Below, one piece after another: positions 30,709 to 40,097 of a DNA stretch of 64,000 nt (position 1 is its first letter; each line of letters begins with the position of its first letter). The DNA is from Acinetobacter sp. Marseille-Q1618. Its GTDB lineage: Bacteria > Pseudomonadota > Gammaproteobacteria > Pseudomonadales > Moraxellaceae. The position numbers and the translations under genes were made by a program. The stretch is from contig NZ_CADDWJ010000001.1 of NCBI RefSeq assembly GCF_902809855.1, positions 1,178,001-1,242,000 on the forward strand, written 5' to 3'. The notes under the pieces are model-generated. The model did no database searches and was not told the DNA's origin. It worked only from the letters and a program-made list of their open reading frames with translations.

Positions 30709-30741
30709 GCAATTCATGAAAATGTAGATAAGGTTAGTCAC

Positions 30742-31425
30742 ATGATTGATAAAAGCTCAACTTCCCTCAAGGAAGTTCTTTCCCAAATTAAAGACGGTTC
30801 AACCGTAATGATTGGTGGCTTCGGTACGGCAGGACAGCCTGCGGAACTCATTGATGGTTTGATTGAGCTAGGCATCAAAGATCTTGTCATTGTCAATAAC
30901 AATGCAGGCAATGGTGACTACGGCTTAGCCAAACTTTTGAAATCTGGTGCAGTCCGTAAAATTATTTGCTCATTCCCACGTCAGTCTGATTCATGGGTAT
31001 TTGATGAATTGTATCGTGCAGGCAAAATTGAACTCGAACTCGTACCACAAGGTAACTTAGCTTGCCGTATTCAAGCGGCGGGTATGGGGCTTGGTCCAAT
31101 TTACACACCGACAGGTTTTGGAACTTTGTTGGCAGAAGGCAAACCGACTTTAAATTATGAAGGTAAAGACTTCGTTTTAGAAAACCCAATCAAAGCTGAT
31201 TTTGCCTTAATCAAAGCCCACCAAGGCGACCGTTGGGGCAATTTGGTCTATCGTAAATCTGCGCGTAACTTTGGTCCAATTATGGCGATGGCGGCAGAGA
31301 TCACTATTGCACAAGTCTCTGAAGTGGTTGAACTGGGTGCACTCGATCCTGAACACATCATCACGCCAGGAATATTTGTTCAACATGTTGTTGCTGTCGG
31401 TGCTACTGACACGACTGCACAGTAA
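30742..31425 (+). CDS. catI: 3-oxoadipate CoA-transferase subunit A
   Basis: A 227-residue alpha subunit that, with CatJ, moves CoA from succinyl-CoA to 3-oxoadipate. The CoA-transferase class I pattern is clear: STVMIGGFGTAGQPAELIDGL, LVIVNNNAGNGDYGLAKLL and RIQAAGMGLGPIYTPTGFGT. In A. baylyi the duplicate pca copy is called PcaI; catI is chosen from the cat gene order. AAGG precedes the ATG. The stop is 18 bases before the catJ start. Confidence 0.94.
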   Translation: MIDKSSTSLKEVLSQIKDGSTVMIGGFGTAGQPAELIDGLIELGIKDLVIVNNNAGNGDYGLAKLLKSGAVRKIICSFPRQSDSWVFDELYRAGKIELELVPQGNLACRIQAAGMGLGPIYTPTGFGTLLAEGKPTLNYEGKDFVLENPIKADFALIKAHQGDRWGNLVYRKSARNFGPIMAMAAEITIAQVSEVVELGALDPEHIITPGIFVQHVVAVGATDTTAQ

Positions 31426-31443
31426 TTGAAATCGGAGAATACT

Positions 31444-32094
31444 ATGAGCTATAGCAAACTTAGTCGTGATCAAATTGCTGAACGTGTAGCACAAGACATT
31501 CCTGATGGTGCTTATGTCAACTTAGGGATTGGCTTACCAACTAAAATCTCAAATTATTTACCAGCAGACAAAGATGTGTTTTTACACTCTGAAAATGGTT
31601 TACTCGCTTTTGGCCCTCCACCAGAAAAAGGTGAAGAAGATCCTGAACTGATTAATGCGGGCAAAGAATTTGTCACCATGCTGACGGGTGGTGCATTTTT
31701 TCATCATGGTGATTCATTTGCGATGATGCGTGGTGGTCACTTAGACATTGCGGTATTGGGCGCCTTTCAAGTTGCTGAAAATGGTGATCTTGCCAACTGG
31801 CATACAGGCGCACCTGATGCAATCCCTGCGGTAGGTGGTGCAATGGATTTGGCTGTCGGTGCAAAAAAAGTTTTTATCACAACTGATCATGTGACTAAAA
31901 AAGGTGAACCGAAAATCGTTGCTGAATTAACCTACCCTGCCACAGGCTTGAAATGTGTGGATCGTATCTACACCGATCTTTGCGTGATTGATGTAACAAC
32001 AGAAGGTCTGAAAGTGATTGAAAAAGTTGAAGGACTGAGCTTTGAGGAATTACAGTCAATGACGGGTGCAAAGTTGTTTGATGCAACTGCATAA
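31444..32094 (+). CDS. catJ: 3-oxoadipate CoA-transferase subunit B
   Basis: A 216-residue beta subunit partnering CatI. The catalytic glutamate is in the SENGLLAFGP motif; NLGIGLPTKISNYL and AVLGAFQVAENGDLANW are family blocks. The start at 31444 has GGAGA five bases upstream; an in-frame ATG six codons earlier overlaps the catI end and is less likely. After the stop lies a repeat-rich 121-base gap before catF. Confidence 0.94.
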   Translation: MSYSKLSRDQIAERVAQDIPDGAYVNLGIGLPTKISNYLPADKDVFLHSENGLLAFGPPPEKGEEDPELINAGKEFVTMLTGGAFFHHGDSFAMMRGGHLDIAVLGAFQVAENGDLANWHTGAPDAIPAVGGAMDLAVGAKKVFITTDHVTKKGEPKIVAELTYPATGLKCVDRIYTDLCVIDVTTEGLKVIEKVEGLSFEELQSMTGAKLFDATA

Positions 32095-32103
32095 ATAAAA
32101 GAA

Positions 32104-32194
32104 AGTCCCCCTTTATAAAGGGGGATTTAGGGGGATTCAGAACTCTATCCTCATTTTTTGAATCCCTCCCAGCCTCCCTTTAAAAAGGGAGGAG
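32104..32194. repeat. Intergenic repeat between catJ and catF
   Basis: It contains a perfect 18-bp palindrome CCCCCTTTATAAAGGGGG (32107-32124), the phrase GGGGGATT soon after, and a second hairpin CCTCCCTTT / AAAGGGAGG with two-base loop (32173-32192). The two halves form a loose larger inverted repeat. A related GC-box element is in the catF-catD gap. It is of the kind of mobile intergenic repeat I recall as common in Acinetobacter. Confidence 0.65.
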
Positions 32195-32215
32195 CCTTCT
32201 TACAAGGATTTAAAA

Positions 32216-33421
32216 ATGAAAAACGCATACATCATTGACGCTATCCGCACACCATTTGGACGCTATGCAGGCGGTTTAGCACCTATTCGTGCAGACGATC
32301 TTGGTGCACTTCCGATCAAAGCTTTGATGCAACGCAATCCATCTGTGGATTGGGAAAAAGTCGACGATATCATTTATGGCTGTGCCAACCAAGCAGGTGA
32401 AGACAACCGCAATGTCGGTCGTATGTCGGCACTTTTGGCTGGTGTACCCTATCAAGTTCCTGCAACTACAGTGAACCGTTTATGTGGTTCATCTTTAGAT
32501 GCAATTGCGATGGCAGCTCGTGCAATTAAAGCAGGCGAAGCAGATTTAATTATTGCAGGTGGCGTAGAGTCCATGTCACGAGCACCTTTTGTGATGGGTA
32601 AATCTGAATCTGCTTATGGACGCAGTCAAAAGATTGAAGACACAACGATGGGCTGGCGTTTTATCAATCCAAAACTCAAAGAAATGTATGGTGTAGACAC
32701 CATGCCGCAAACGGCTGAAAATGTTGCAGAACAATTCAATATCAATCGTGCCGACCAAGACCAGTTTGCATTAAACAGTCAACAACGCACTGCTGCAGCA
32801 CAGGCTAAAGGTTTTTTTGAGAAAGAAATTATTGCTGTGACTATTCCACAGCGTAAAGGTGATGCCATTGTTCTCGATACCGATGAACATCCACGCGCTT
32901 CAACAACGCTAGAAGGTTTAAATAAATTAAAACCTGTTGTGAAAGCAGAAGGCACTGTCACTGCAGGAAATGCTTCTGGCATTAACGATGGTGCGGCAGC
33001 ACTTTTAATCGCATCTGATGATGCAATAGAAAAGTATGCTTTAAAAGCCCGTGCCAAAATTATTGCTGCAACCACTGTTGGTGTTGAACCTCGCATCATG
33101 GGATTTGCACCTGCACCTGCGATTAAAAAACTCCTCGCTCAAACTGGTCTAACACTTGCGCAAATGGATGTCATTGAACTGAATGAAGCTTTTGCAGCAC
33201 AAGCCTTGGCTGTCACACGAGATCTTGGTTTAGCCGATGACGAAGCAAAAGTGAATCCAAATGGGGGCGCAATTGCCATTGGTCATCCTCTTGGTGCTTC
33301 TGGCGCACGTTTGGTCACAACTGCACTCAATCAGCTTGAAGCAACAGGTGGCAAATATGCACTTTGTTCAATGTGTATTGGTGTCGGTCAAGGTATTGCT
33401 TTGATTATTGAACGTGTTTAA
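32216..33421 (+). CDS. catF: 3-oxoadipyl-CoA thiolase
   Basis: A 401-residue thiolase that splits 3-oxoadipyl-CoA to succinyl-CoA and acetyl-CoA, the last step of the beta-ketoadipate pathway. The acyl-binding cysteine is C90 in [11 protein letters not shown]; the other active residues are in [17 protein letters not shown] (His) and [10 protein letters not shown] (Cys). PcaF is the paralogue in the pca operon; here the cat context decides. AAGGA lies before the ATG. Confidence 0.95.
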   Translation: MKNAYIIDAIRTPFGRYAGGLAPIRADDLGALPIKALMQRNPSVDWEKVDDIIYGCANQAGEDNRNVGRMSALLAGVPYQVPATTVNRLCGSSLDAIAMAARAIKAGEADLIIAGGVESMSRAPFVMGKSESAYGRSQKIEDTTMGWRFINPKLKEMYGVDTMPQTAENVAEQFNINRADQDQFALNSQQRTAAAQAKGFFEKEIIAVTIPQRKGDAIVLDTDEHPRASTTLEGLNKLKPVVKAEGTVTAGNASGINDGAAALLIASDDAIEKYALKARAKIIAATTVGVEPRIMGFAPAPAIKKLLAQTGLTLAQMDVIELNEAFAAQALAVTRDLGLADDEAKVNPNGGAIAIGHPLGASGARLVTTALNQLEATGGKYALCSMCIGVGQGIALIIERV

Positions 33422-33435
33422 GAAATAACAGCTCT

Positions 33436-33495
33436 TTCTTCCCTCCTTTCTCAAAGGATGAGGAATATCATTCCGCAAGGAGGAAAGAGGATTAG
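33436..33495. repeat. Degenerate hairpin element between catF and catD
   Basis: TTTCTTCCCTCCTTTC then CAAAGGATGAGG forms an imperfect hairpin (core CCTTT-CTC-AAAGG at 33445-33457), followed by AAGGAGGAAAGAGGATTAGG. The composition resembles the catJ-catF element in a decayed form. Confidence 0.45.
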
Positions 33496-33504
33496 GAAAA
33501 GAAA

Positions 33505-34281
33505 ATGCCAAAATTTACATCCAATGATGCCGAAATTAACTACCAAACTTTTGGTGATGCCAATCAGCCTGCCATTGTATTTTCAAATTCTCTCGGTACA
33601 AAATACAGTATGTGGCAGCCGCAAATTGATGCGTTACAAAATGATTATTTTGTGATTTGTTATGACACACGTGGTCATGGTGCTTCGTCTGCGCCACAGG
33701 GGCCCTATACAATTGCTCAATTAGGTCAGGATGTGATCAACCTTCTTGAACATTTAAATGTTAAAAAAGCCAGTTTCTGTGGTATTTCAATGGGGGGATT
33801 GACAGGTCAATGGCTTGCCATTCATAAACCTGAATATTTTAACCATGTAATTGTATGTAATACTGCAGCCAAAATCGGTCAAGAACAAGCATGGAATGAT
33901 CGTGCCGCATTGGTGCGTGAACAAGGTCTAAAACCAATTGCTGCAACTGCGGCTACACGTTGGTTCACAGAACGCTTTATCCAAAGCCAAGCGACAATTG
34001 TAGAATCTTTAAGTAACGACTTAGCAGCTGGCAGCGCAGAAGGTTATGCAAGTTGTTGCGAAGCTTTGGCTAAGGCGGATTTACGTGAAGATTTAAAAAA
34101 TATTACTGTGCCTGTTTTAGTCATTGCGGGTCAACAAGACCCAGTAACAACTGTTGCAGATGGTCAATTTATGGTAGATCGTATTGCAAACAGTCAATTG
34201 TTTGAAATCAATGCTTCACATATTTCTAATATTGAATGTCCAGAAGAGTTTACTCAAGCAGTACGCCAGTTTATCAAGTAA
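33505..34281 (+). CDS. catD: 3-oxoadipate enol-lactonase
   Basis: A 258-residue alpha/beta hydrolase that opens 3-oxoadipate enol-lactone. Motifs are the oxyanion region VFSNSLGTKYSMW, the nucleophile elbow CGISMGG, DTRGHGAS, and the C-terminal aspartate/histidine in VIAGQQDPVT and INASHISNIE. TTAGGAAAAG precedes the ATG at 33505. Last gene of the cat operon, closed by a strong terminator. Confidence 0.94.
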   Translation: MPKFTSNDAEINYQTFGDANQPAIVFSNSLGTKYSMWQPQIDALQNDYFVICYDTRGHGASSAPQGPYTIAQLGQDVINLLEHLNVKKASFCGISMGGLTGQWLAIHKPEYFNHVIVCNTAAKIGQEQAWNDRAALVREQGLKPIAATAATRWFTERFIQSQATIVESLSNDLAAGSAEGYASCCEALAKADLREDLKNITVPVLVIAGQQDPVTTVADGQFMVDRIANSQLFEINASHISNIECPEEFTQAVRQFIK

Positions 34282-34319
34282 TCAGCAATCACCCTTCAAC
34301 TTTAAGTTAGTTTTCTCTT

Positions 34320-34353
34320 AAGATGTAATATCCATGTATTGCATCTTTTTTTT
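34320..34353 (+). terminator. Terminator after catD
   Basis: An 11-bp stem AAGATGTAATA / TATTGCATCTT with one wobble and a six-base loop is followed by eight Ts. Confidence 0.92.
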
Positions 34354-34450
34354 GCTGTAGCTTTAACTTCATATTATAAAAATAAATTTTTCAAATAGTT
34401 GATTAAAAAATACTTAATATATTTATATTTTATCCCTGCATAGGGTCCTG

Positions 34451-34584
34451 AATTAAATAGAATTGAGATAATATGGAGGCAACTGAAATATCAATGGCAC
34501 GATTTTAGAGTCATGTCAGGATAAAGGATGGGGGTTTAGGATGTTTCAAGCCAATTTGACGTTAAATGCATTTTTAATATTCAC
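34451..34584. repeat. Non-coding direct repeat, copy 1
   Basis: About 134 bases beginning ATTAAATAGAATTGAGATA (34453). It shares long runs with copy 2 at 34757, including AACTGAAATATCAATGG and a closing GTTAAAT-CATTTTTAAT block. No reading frame is preserved. It lies in the 679-base gap between catD and iacG; that gap also holds the catD terminator and an unrelated spacer. Confidence 0.7.
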
Positions 34585-34756
34585 TTATAAGCAGCACAAG
34601 AAAAAATATCACTTAGATATCAGGATGAATTATTTTAATCCACACCAAATAATCATTATGCATAGAGGCAACGCAGGAAAGTTGACTTTCTTACAGGACT
34701 TCTCAATAGAAAACAATTAATCTGATGGAATATTTACTTTCTATCTATGGCTTTAG

Positions 34757-34892
34757 ATTAAATAGAATTGAGATAGTATGAAAGTAACTGAAATATCAAT
34801 GGGATAATTTTAAAGTCATGTGAACAATAGATAAAAGAAAATTGGGCTTACCATATTGAAAACTAACTTGGAGTTAAATACATTTTTAATGT
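34757..34892. repeat. Non-coding direct repeat, copy 2
   Basis: A second imperfect copy about 305 bases downstream of copy 1. Matches are strongest at the first 50 bases (ATTAAATAGAATTGAGATA, then TAACTGAAATATCAATGG) and the last 20, with a more diverged middle. It could be a decayed mobile element or a duplicated non-coding RNA or regulatory region; neither can be chosen from sequence alone. Confidence 0.7.
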
Positions 34893-34926
34893 TAATTTAA
34901 CCACATTATTTTTTATAAAATAAATT

Positions 34927-34953
34927 GCCGACACATCATTTTAATATGTCGGC
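34927..34953 (-). terminator. Hairpin past the iac operon
   Basis: GCCGACA / TGTCGGC with a 13-base loop lies just after the iacG stop; on the minus strand it is followed by AATTTATTTT. A moderate terminator. Confidence 0.6.
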
Positions 34954-34960
34954 TTAATGC

Positions 34961-35965
<1,005 letters not shown>

Positions 35966-36003
35966 TTATCTACGTCCTGAGTACTAAAATTTTGCTCAAT
36001 CTG

Positions 36004-36957
36004 TTAAATATCGAGTACCAATCGTGCTGATTTAGATCGTGAACAGCACACTAAAATTTGCTCATTGCTGGCTTTTTCTTCATCGGTAAAATATACGTCA
36101 CGGTGATCAGGTTCGCCTTCGATTACATCACACATGCATGTTCCGCAGACACCTTGCTCACATGACATTTCTATTTCAATGCCTTCACGTGCCAATGCTT
36201 GTAAAATGGTTTCTTCGGCATCCACCATGATGATTTTGCCGCTTTGTTGCGCAACTACTTCAAATGCATCGCCACCAGTTTCAACATCAACCTGAAAATA
36301 TTCTTTATGAATTTGATTTTCAGGAAAGTTTTGCGTTGTGGCTAAATTAATCACCCAGTCCATAAACCCATTTGGACCACAGGTATAGATGTGACTTTGT
36401 GCGTCAATATCTTTGATTGCCGCTTCAAAGAACTCACGATGACTTGCACCTTCGGATTTAAAGTGAAACTTTGTAAATGCTGCAAGTTCACCATTTTTAA
36501 TTTCATCCACAAAAGCACAACGCTCAGGACTTGAACCACAATAATGCAACTCGAAAGAAGCCCCTTCTTGTGCCAACTGATATGCCATTGTAATGAGTGG
36601 AGTGATACCAATCCCACCACCAATCAAAACGCTATGTTTTGCTTGAACCAATGGAAATAGATTTTTAGGTTCACTCACTTGGATTTGCATGCCATCTTTC
36701 AAGTCATCAAAAGCGGACACCGAGCCACCACGTGACTCAGGATCACGTAAAATTCCTAAGCGAAATAAACCTTCTTGATTTGGATTTTGGCAAAGTGAAT
36801 ACTGGCGCACCATGCCGTTTGGCAGATGCACATCAATATGTGCGCCTGCTTGAATTTTTGGCAAAGCGGTAGAAGTTGCAGATTCAAATTCCATGACTGC
36901 AACATTTTCACCTTCTACATGACGGTTTTTGACAACAACATTATAAAGTGTAGTCAT
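36004..36957 (-). CDS. iacF: Ferredoxin-type reductase of the ring dioxygenase
   Basis: A 317-residue reductase of the phthalate/vanillate type, with FMN, NAD and [2Fe-2S] domains in that order. The flavin-binding segment is RQYSLCQNP, the NAD site GGGIGITPLITMAYQL, and the C-terminal plant-type cluster ligands are in CEQGVCGTC and a later Cys in LVCCSRS. It should pass electrons from NADH to the IacC-IacD oxygenase. GGGAGA precedes the ATG. It sits between iacG and iacE in one operon. Confidence 0.88.
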   Translation of the reverse strand: MTTLYNVVVKNRHVEGENVAVMEFESATSTALPKIQAGAHIDVHLPNGMVRQYSLCQNPNQEGLFRLGILRDPESRGGSVSAFDDLKDGMQIQVSEPKNLFPLVQAKHSVLIGGGIGITPLITMAYQLAQEGASFELHYCGSSPERCAFVDEIKNGELAAFTKFHFKSEGASHREFFEAAIKDIDAQSHIYTCGPNGFMDWVINLATTQNFPENQIHKEYFQVDVETGGDAFEVVAQQSGKIIMVDAEETILQALAREGIEIEMSCEQGVCGTCMCDVIEGEPDHRDVYFTDEEKASNEQILVCCSRSKSARLVLDI

Positions 36958-36991
36958 GATTTTTCTCCCTGTTATGCATCAAGCCAGAGGC

Positions 36992-37729
36992 TTAACGCAT
37001 AAATAATCCACCGTTAATATCCCATGTTGCACCCGTCACAAACGCTGCACTTGGACTTGCCAATAACGCACAAGTTTCTGCAATAAATTCCATACTGCCC
37101 AAAGCTTTCACAGGAATGTTTTGCACAAACTGAGTCATTTTCTCGTCTGACACGACACTATGTACGATTGGCGACTCCATTGGTCCTGGTGCGATTGCAT
37201 TAACTGTCACGCCTTTCGCTGCAAACTCTTTGGCAAAAATTTTGGTTAATGTCACAATTGCACCTTTGGTCGCTGCATAGTGCGCACCTGTTGCTGTACC
37301 ACCATTTTGCCCTGCCAATGACGCCATATTTACAATACGTCCATAACCTTTGTCTGCCATGTATTTGCCAATGATTTGACAAGCTTGGAACGTACCGCGT
37401 TGATTAACTTGTGTTACCCAATCAAAATCTGAGGCTGTAATTTCTAAAACAGGGGTTGCCTTGGTCACTGTTGCGTTGTTAATCAACACATCAAGCTTAG
37501 AAAATTTTTCCTCAATCCATTGCACTGCGGCATGAAAGTCAGCTTCAACTGAAATATCTAATTTCAAAGGGAACATATTGTCCGCATGCGCACTACGTGC
37601 CTTCGCATTTTCAGCTTTTTCCAATGTACTTGCAGATAAAATAACTTGATGACCTTGACTTGCAAAATATTCTGCAATGACATTTCCCAAACCTGAAGCA
37701 GCACCAGTCACTAAAACAACCTGTTTCAT
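36992..37729 (-). CDS. iacE: Short-chain dehydrogenase of IAA catabolism
   Basis: A 245-residue SDR. The NAD site TGAASGLG is at residues 7-14, NNATV follows, and the catalytic Tyr-Lys pair is in YAATK. In a Caballeronia iac system IacE was reported to convert 2-oxindole-3-acetate to 3-hydroxy-2-oxindole-3-acetate; the same role is expected here but was assigned by operon position and family. AGGAG precedes the ATG, ten bases after iacD. Confidence 0.85.
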   Translation of the reverse strand: MKQVVLVTGAASGLGNVIAEYFASQGHQVILSASTLEKAENAKARSAHADNMFPLKLDISVEADFHAAVQWIEEKFSKLDVLINNATVTKATPVLEITASDFDWVTQVNQRGTFQACQIIGKYMADKGYGRIVNMASLAGQNGGTATGAHYAATKGAIVTLTKIFAKEFAAKGVTVNAIAPGPMESPIVHSVVSDEKMTQFVQNIPVKALGSMEFIAETCALLASPSAAFVTGATWDINGGLFMR

Positions 37730-37738
37730 ATTGTTCTC

Positions 37739-38224
37739 CTAGAGAATGTAACTGATACCCGCTAAAGTATCGGTAGAGTTAACTAAGTTAATAATTTTAC
37801 GATTAATTTTAAAACCTTGTTCAGCATCACGTACCAAATGGAAGGTCACGTCTGCGGTATAGTGTTTTAAGTTTTCCTTACGGAACTCACGTAAGTTTTG
37901 CGCACAGCGTAATACGATTTCACCATCTTCATCTTTAATGATGCGTACACGAGAAACACTGCGCACTGTATTTGCTTTTGGTGAGGTTGAAATTGCTTCA
38001 CCATTTTCTAAACGCTCAACACGTAATTTGCGCATATGGTGATCGTCATAGGCATAGTTCAGATTATTTTCATAATCTGTTAGGGTTGGATCGATTGGAA
38101 TGATATATACGCCTTTTTCATTCCAAAGATTTAACCATGCTGTATGTTCAGAATGGTCTAACATGTCTGCTTCAGCCCAAATAAAAGCAGTGACTTCATT
38201 TAATAAATTTAGATCAATTTTCAT
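37739..38224 (-). CDS. iacD: Ring-hydroxylating dioxygenase beta subunit
   Basis: A 161-residue small subunit of an aromatic-ring dioxygenase, with an NTF2-like fold. Family features are VTAFIWAEADMLDHSEHTAWLNLW near the N terminus, the YAYDDHHMRKLRVERL block and SVSRVRIIKDEDGEIVLR. It supports the fold of the alpha subunit IacC. AAGGAGA precedes the ATG. The iacC stop is 13 bases upstream. Confidence 0.9.
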   Translation of the reverse strand: MKIDLNLLNEVTAFIWAEADMLDHSEHTAWLNLWNEKGVYIIPIDPTLTDYENNLNYAYDDHHMRKLRVERLENGEAISTSPKANTVRSVSRVRIIKDEDGEIVLRCAQNLREFRKENLKHYTADVTFHLVRDAEQGFKINRKIINLVNSTDTLAGISYIL

Positions 38225-38237
38225 GGCACTCTTCTCC

Positions 38238-39515
38238 TTAAGCCGTCATCAACTTTTTCCACTGCTGATAAGCAGCACGCATCCCTGTTTCAGCACTGAC
38301 ATCGCTTTTTAAACCATCTTCAGTTTTTACTTCACCCGGTAAGCCACGATTCAGCATGATCCATAAATCTTCACCTGCACTAGCCCCATGTTGCACACGT
38401 TCCCATGCTTCAGCATCGTCTGGCGTACCAAAGCCAAATGGGCCTTGGAAATGTTCGTGTAAACGTAAACGGTATTGATTAGCGATTTGCGGCCCACCAT
38501 CCATGGTAATCACTGAATGGTGAATTTCAGTTTTATCGACTGAAATTGGTTGCATAACACGGAAGAACGCCATTGAACATGCAATGTTCGGGAACAAGTT
38601 CAAGTTAAAACCAGAACCCCCTACCGCACGCACGATACGGCGCACTTCAAGTTCTTCATGACCTTCGTCACGTAATGCCTGTGCCAACTCTTCAAAACGT
38701 TCTTGAATTGGACGTTCCATTAAATCTTCTTCAAGGTCAACCAGTTCAGGAATCATCACCATCACGCTGTGACCATTACCTAAATCTTCAACATAACCCG
38801 GCTGATTTTCAAAATTGAATAATTCCTCAGTTTTCTCATCGACAGAACTTAAGAACGATTTATGTACCAATGGGAAATGATAAGCATCCGTGGTGTTTTC
38901 CAACTGAATTTTCCAGTTGCCTGGGAAGGTAAAACGATGCTCACCCAACACTTTCACTGGATAACCTGCACCTTGTTTCATGAATAAATCGATCCACTTT
39001 TTCGCAGCACCGAGAAAATCTTCCAAAGGCTCTACATCATGGTTGAATGATGCGAAGATCATGCCGTTGTATTCTTCAACACGAAGGCTAATCAGTGGAA
39101 ATTCTGATTTGTCTAGGCATTCACCATAGCTTTCTGGTGAAGGTACACCACGTAAACTACCATCGAGCGCATAACTCCAACCATGATACGGACAAACAAA
39201 ACTGTTGGTTTTGCCTTTTTTATGCTCACATACAGTCGCAGCACGATGACGACAACGGTTCAATAACACATGGACTTTTTTCTTACGGTCACGTACTGCA
39301 ACAACAGGTTGCTTACCAATATTCATGGTTTTATAGCTACCTGCATCTGGGATTTCACTCGCATGTGCAACCCAAACCCAAGTTTTATAAAAAATCTTGT
39401 CCATTTCATCTTCAAAGATCGCCGCATCTTTATATAAAGAAGTATGCGCACGATCACTTTGAACGAGTTCATTGTAATCAATATCAATGTTTTTCATTGG
39501 AATGATGCTATTCAT
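38238..39515 (-). CDS. iacC: Rieske ring-hydroxylating dioxygenase alpha subunit
   Basis: A 425-residue Rieske oxygenase. The [2Fe-2S] ligands are in LLNRCRHRAATVC and VCPYHGWSYALDG (CxH-x17-CxxH). The mononuclear iron site is visible in ENTTDAYHFPLVHKSF, with the third ligand expected later. In the iac pathway the IacCD oxygenase takes part in producing catechol. It is the fourth gene of the operon, with AAGGA before the ATG. The wider family would also allow an anthranilate- or benzoate-type oxygenase, but the operon context favours iac. Confidence 0.92.
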   Translation of the reverse strand: MNSIIPMKNIDIDYNELVQSDRAHTSLYKDAAIFEDEMDKIFYKTWVWVAHASEIPDAGSYKTMNIGKQPVVAVRDRKKKVHVLLNRCRHRAATVCEHKKGKTNSFVCPYHGWSYALDGSLRGVPSPESYGECLDKSEFPLISLRVEEYNGMIFASFNHDVEPLEDFLGAAKKWIDLFMKQGAGYPVKVLGEHRFTFPGNWKIQLENTTDAYHFPLVHKSFLSSVDEKTEELFNFENQPGYVEDLGNGHSVMVMIPELVDLEEDLMERPIQERFEELAQALRDEGHEELEVRRIVRAVGGSGFNLNLFPNIACSMAFFRVMQPISVDKTEIHHSVITMDGGPQIANQYRLRLHEHFQGPFGFGTPDDAEAWERVQHGASAGEDLWIMLNRGLPGEVKTEDGLKSDVSAETGMRAAYQQWKKLMTA

Positions 39516-39545
39516 GTCGATTATCCTTTTTCATTAATCCTTGGC

Positions 39546-40061
39546 TTAATTCTGGTTCGGTACTGGCAATTCAGCTGTACTGTTCCAGTGTGAAACTGGG
39601 CGACTAAAAATATTTTCAGTCTGGAAATGTTTAATTTTCCAAGCGCCATCAGGCTGTTGTTGAAACTTCACGCTCAGTTTGGCTGCATTCAAATGGCTAC
39701 GACCATCGCGAAAAGTTGAGGTTTGTAACATTAGCCACGAGGCATGGGCTTGTTGCTGTTCTACATAGATTTGTTCTGAGCTGACAAAGTGAGCATTCAT
39801 GACAAAATGAGATTGTTTTTGGGTGTAGCTTTTAAACATGTCATAGATTGCTTGCCATGAAGCATAACGTCCAAAAGACTTGGCATATTTCGCTCCAACG
39901 CCTTCCCAAATACTGTCTTGATCAAACAAAGCCATGATTTCATCTAAATCAGTATTGGCATCTAAAGCATCACAGATTTCCATATAGCGATTAATGCAAT
40001 TACGGATCGCGGTTTCTGCTTCAAGTTTTGCTAAGCGGTTTAAGATTACGCTCAAGTCCAT
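39546..40061 (-). CDS. iacI: NTF2-like protein, probably IacI
   Basis: A 171-residue NTF2/SnoaL-like protein. The start at 40061 has AAGGTGA six bases upstream; an ATG seven codons earlier overlaps its own AAGGA. Features are NRLAKLEAETAIRNCINRYMEICDALD, IMALFDQDSIWEGVG and a strand-rich C-terminal half. Published iac clusters include two small genes of unknown function, iacB and iacI; only one such gene is present between iacA and iacC. Position and length favour IacI, from memory. Its role is not known. Confidence 0.65.
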   Translation of the reverse strand: MDLSVILNRLAKLEAETAIRNCINRYMEICDALDANTDLDEIMALFDQDSIWEGVGAKYAKSFGRYASWQAIYDMFKSYTQKQSHFVMNAHFVSSEQIYVEQQQAHASWLMLQTSTFRDGRSHLNAAKLSVKFQQQPDGAWKIKHFQTENIFSRPVSHWNSTAELPVPNQN

Positions 40062-40097
40062 GTCATTCACCTTAAAACTCATTCCTTGTTCAAACGC

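Noticed and set aside
32779-33099. A 106-codon frame antisense to catF
   Set aside because: The catF frame is certain from its catalytic motifs; the antisense frame is alanine- and serine-rich without features.
39095-39505. A 136-codon open frame antisense to iacC
   Set aside because: It mirrors the Rieske gene on the opposite strand and gives a His/Tyr-rich sequence without domain features.
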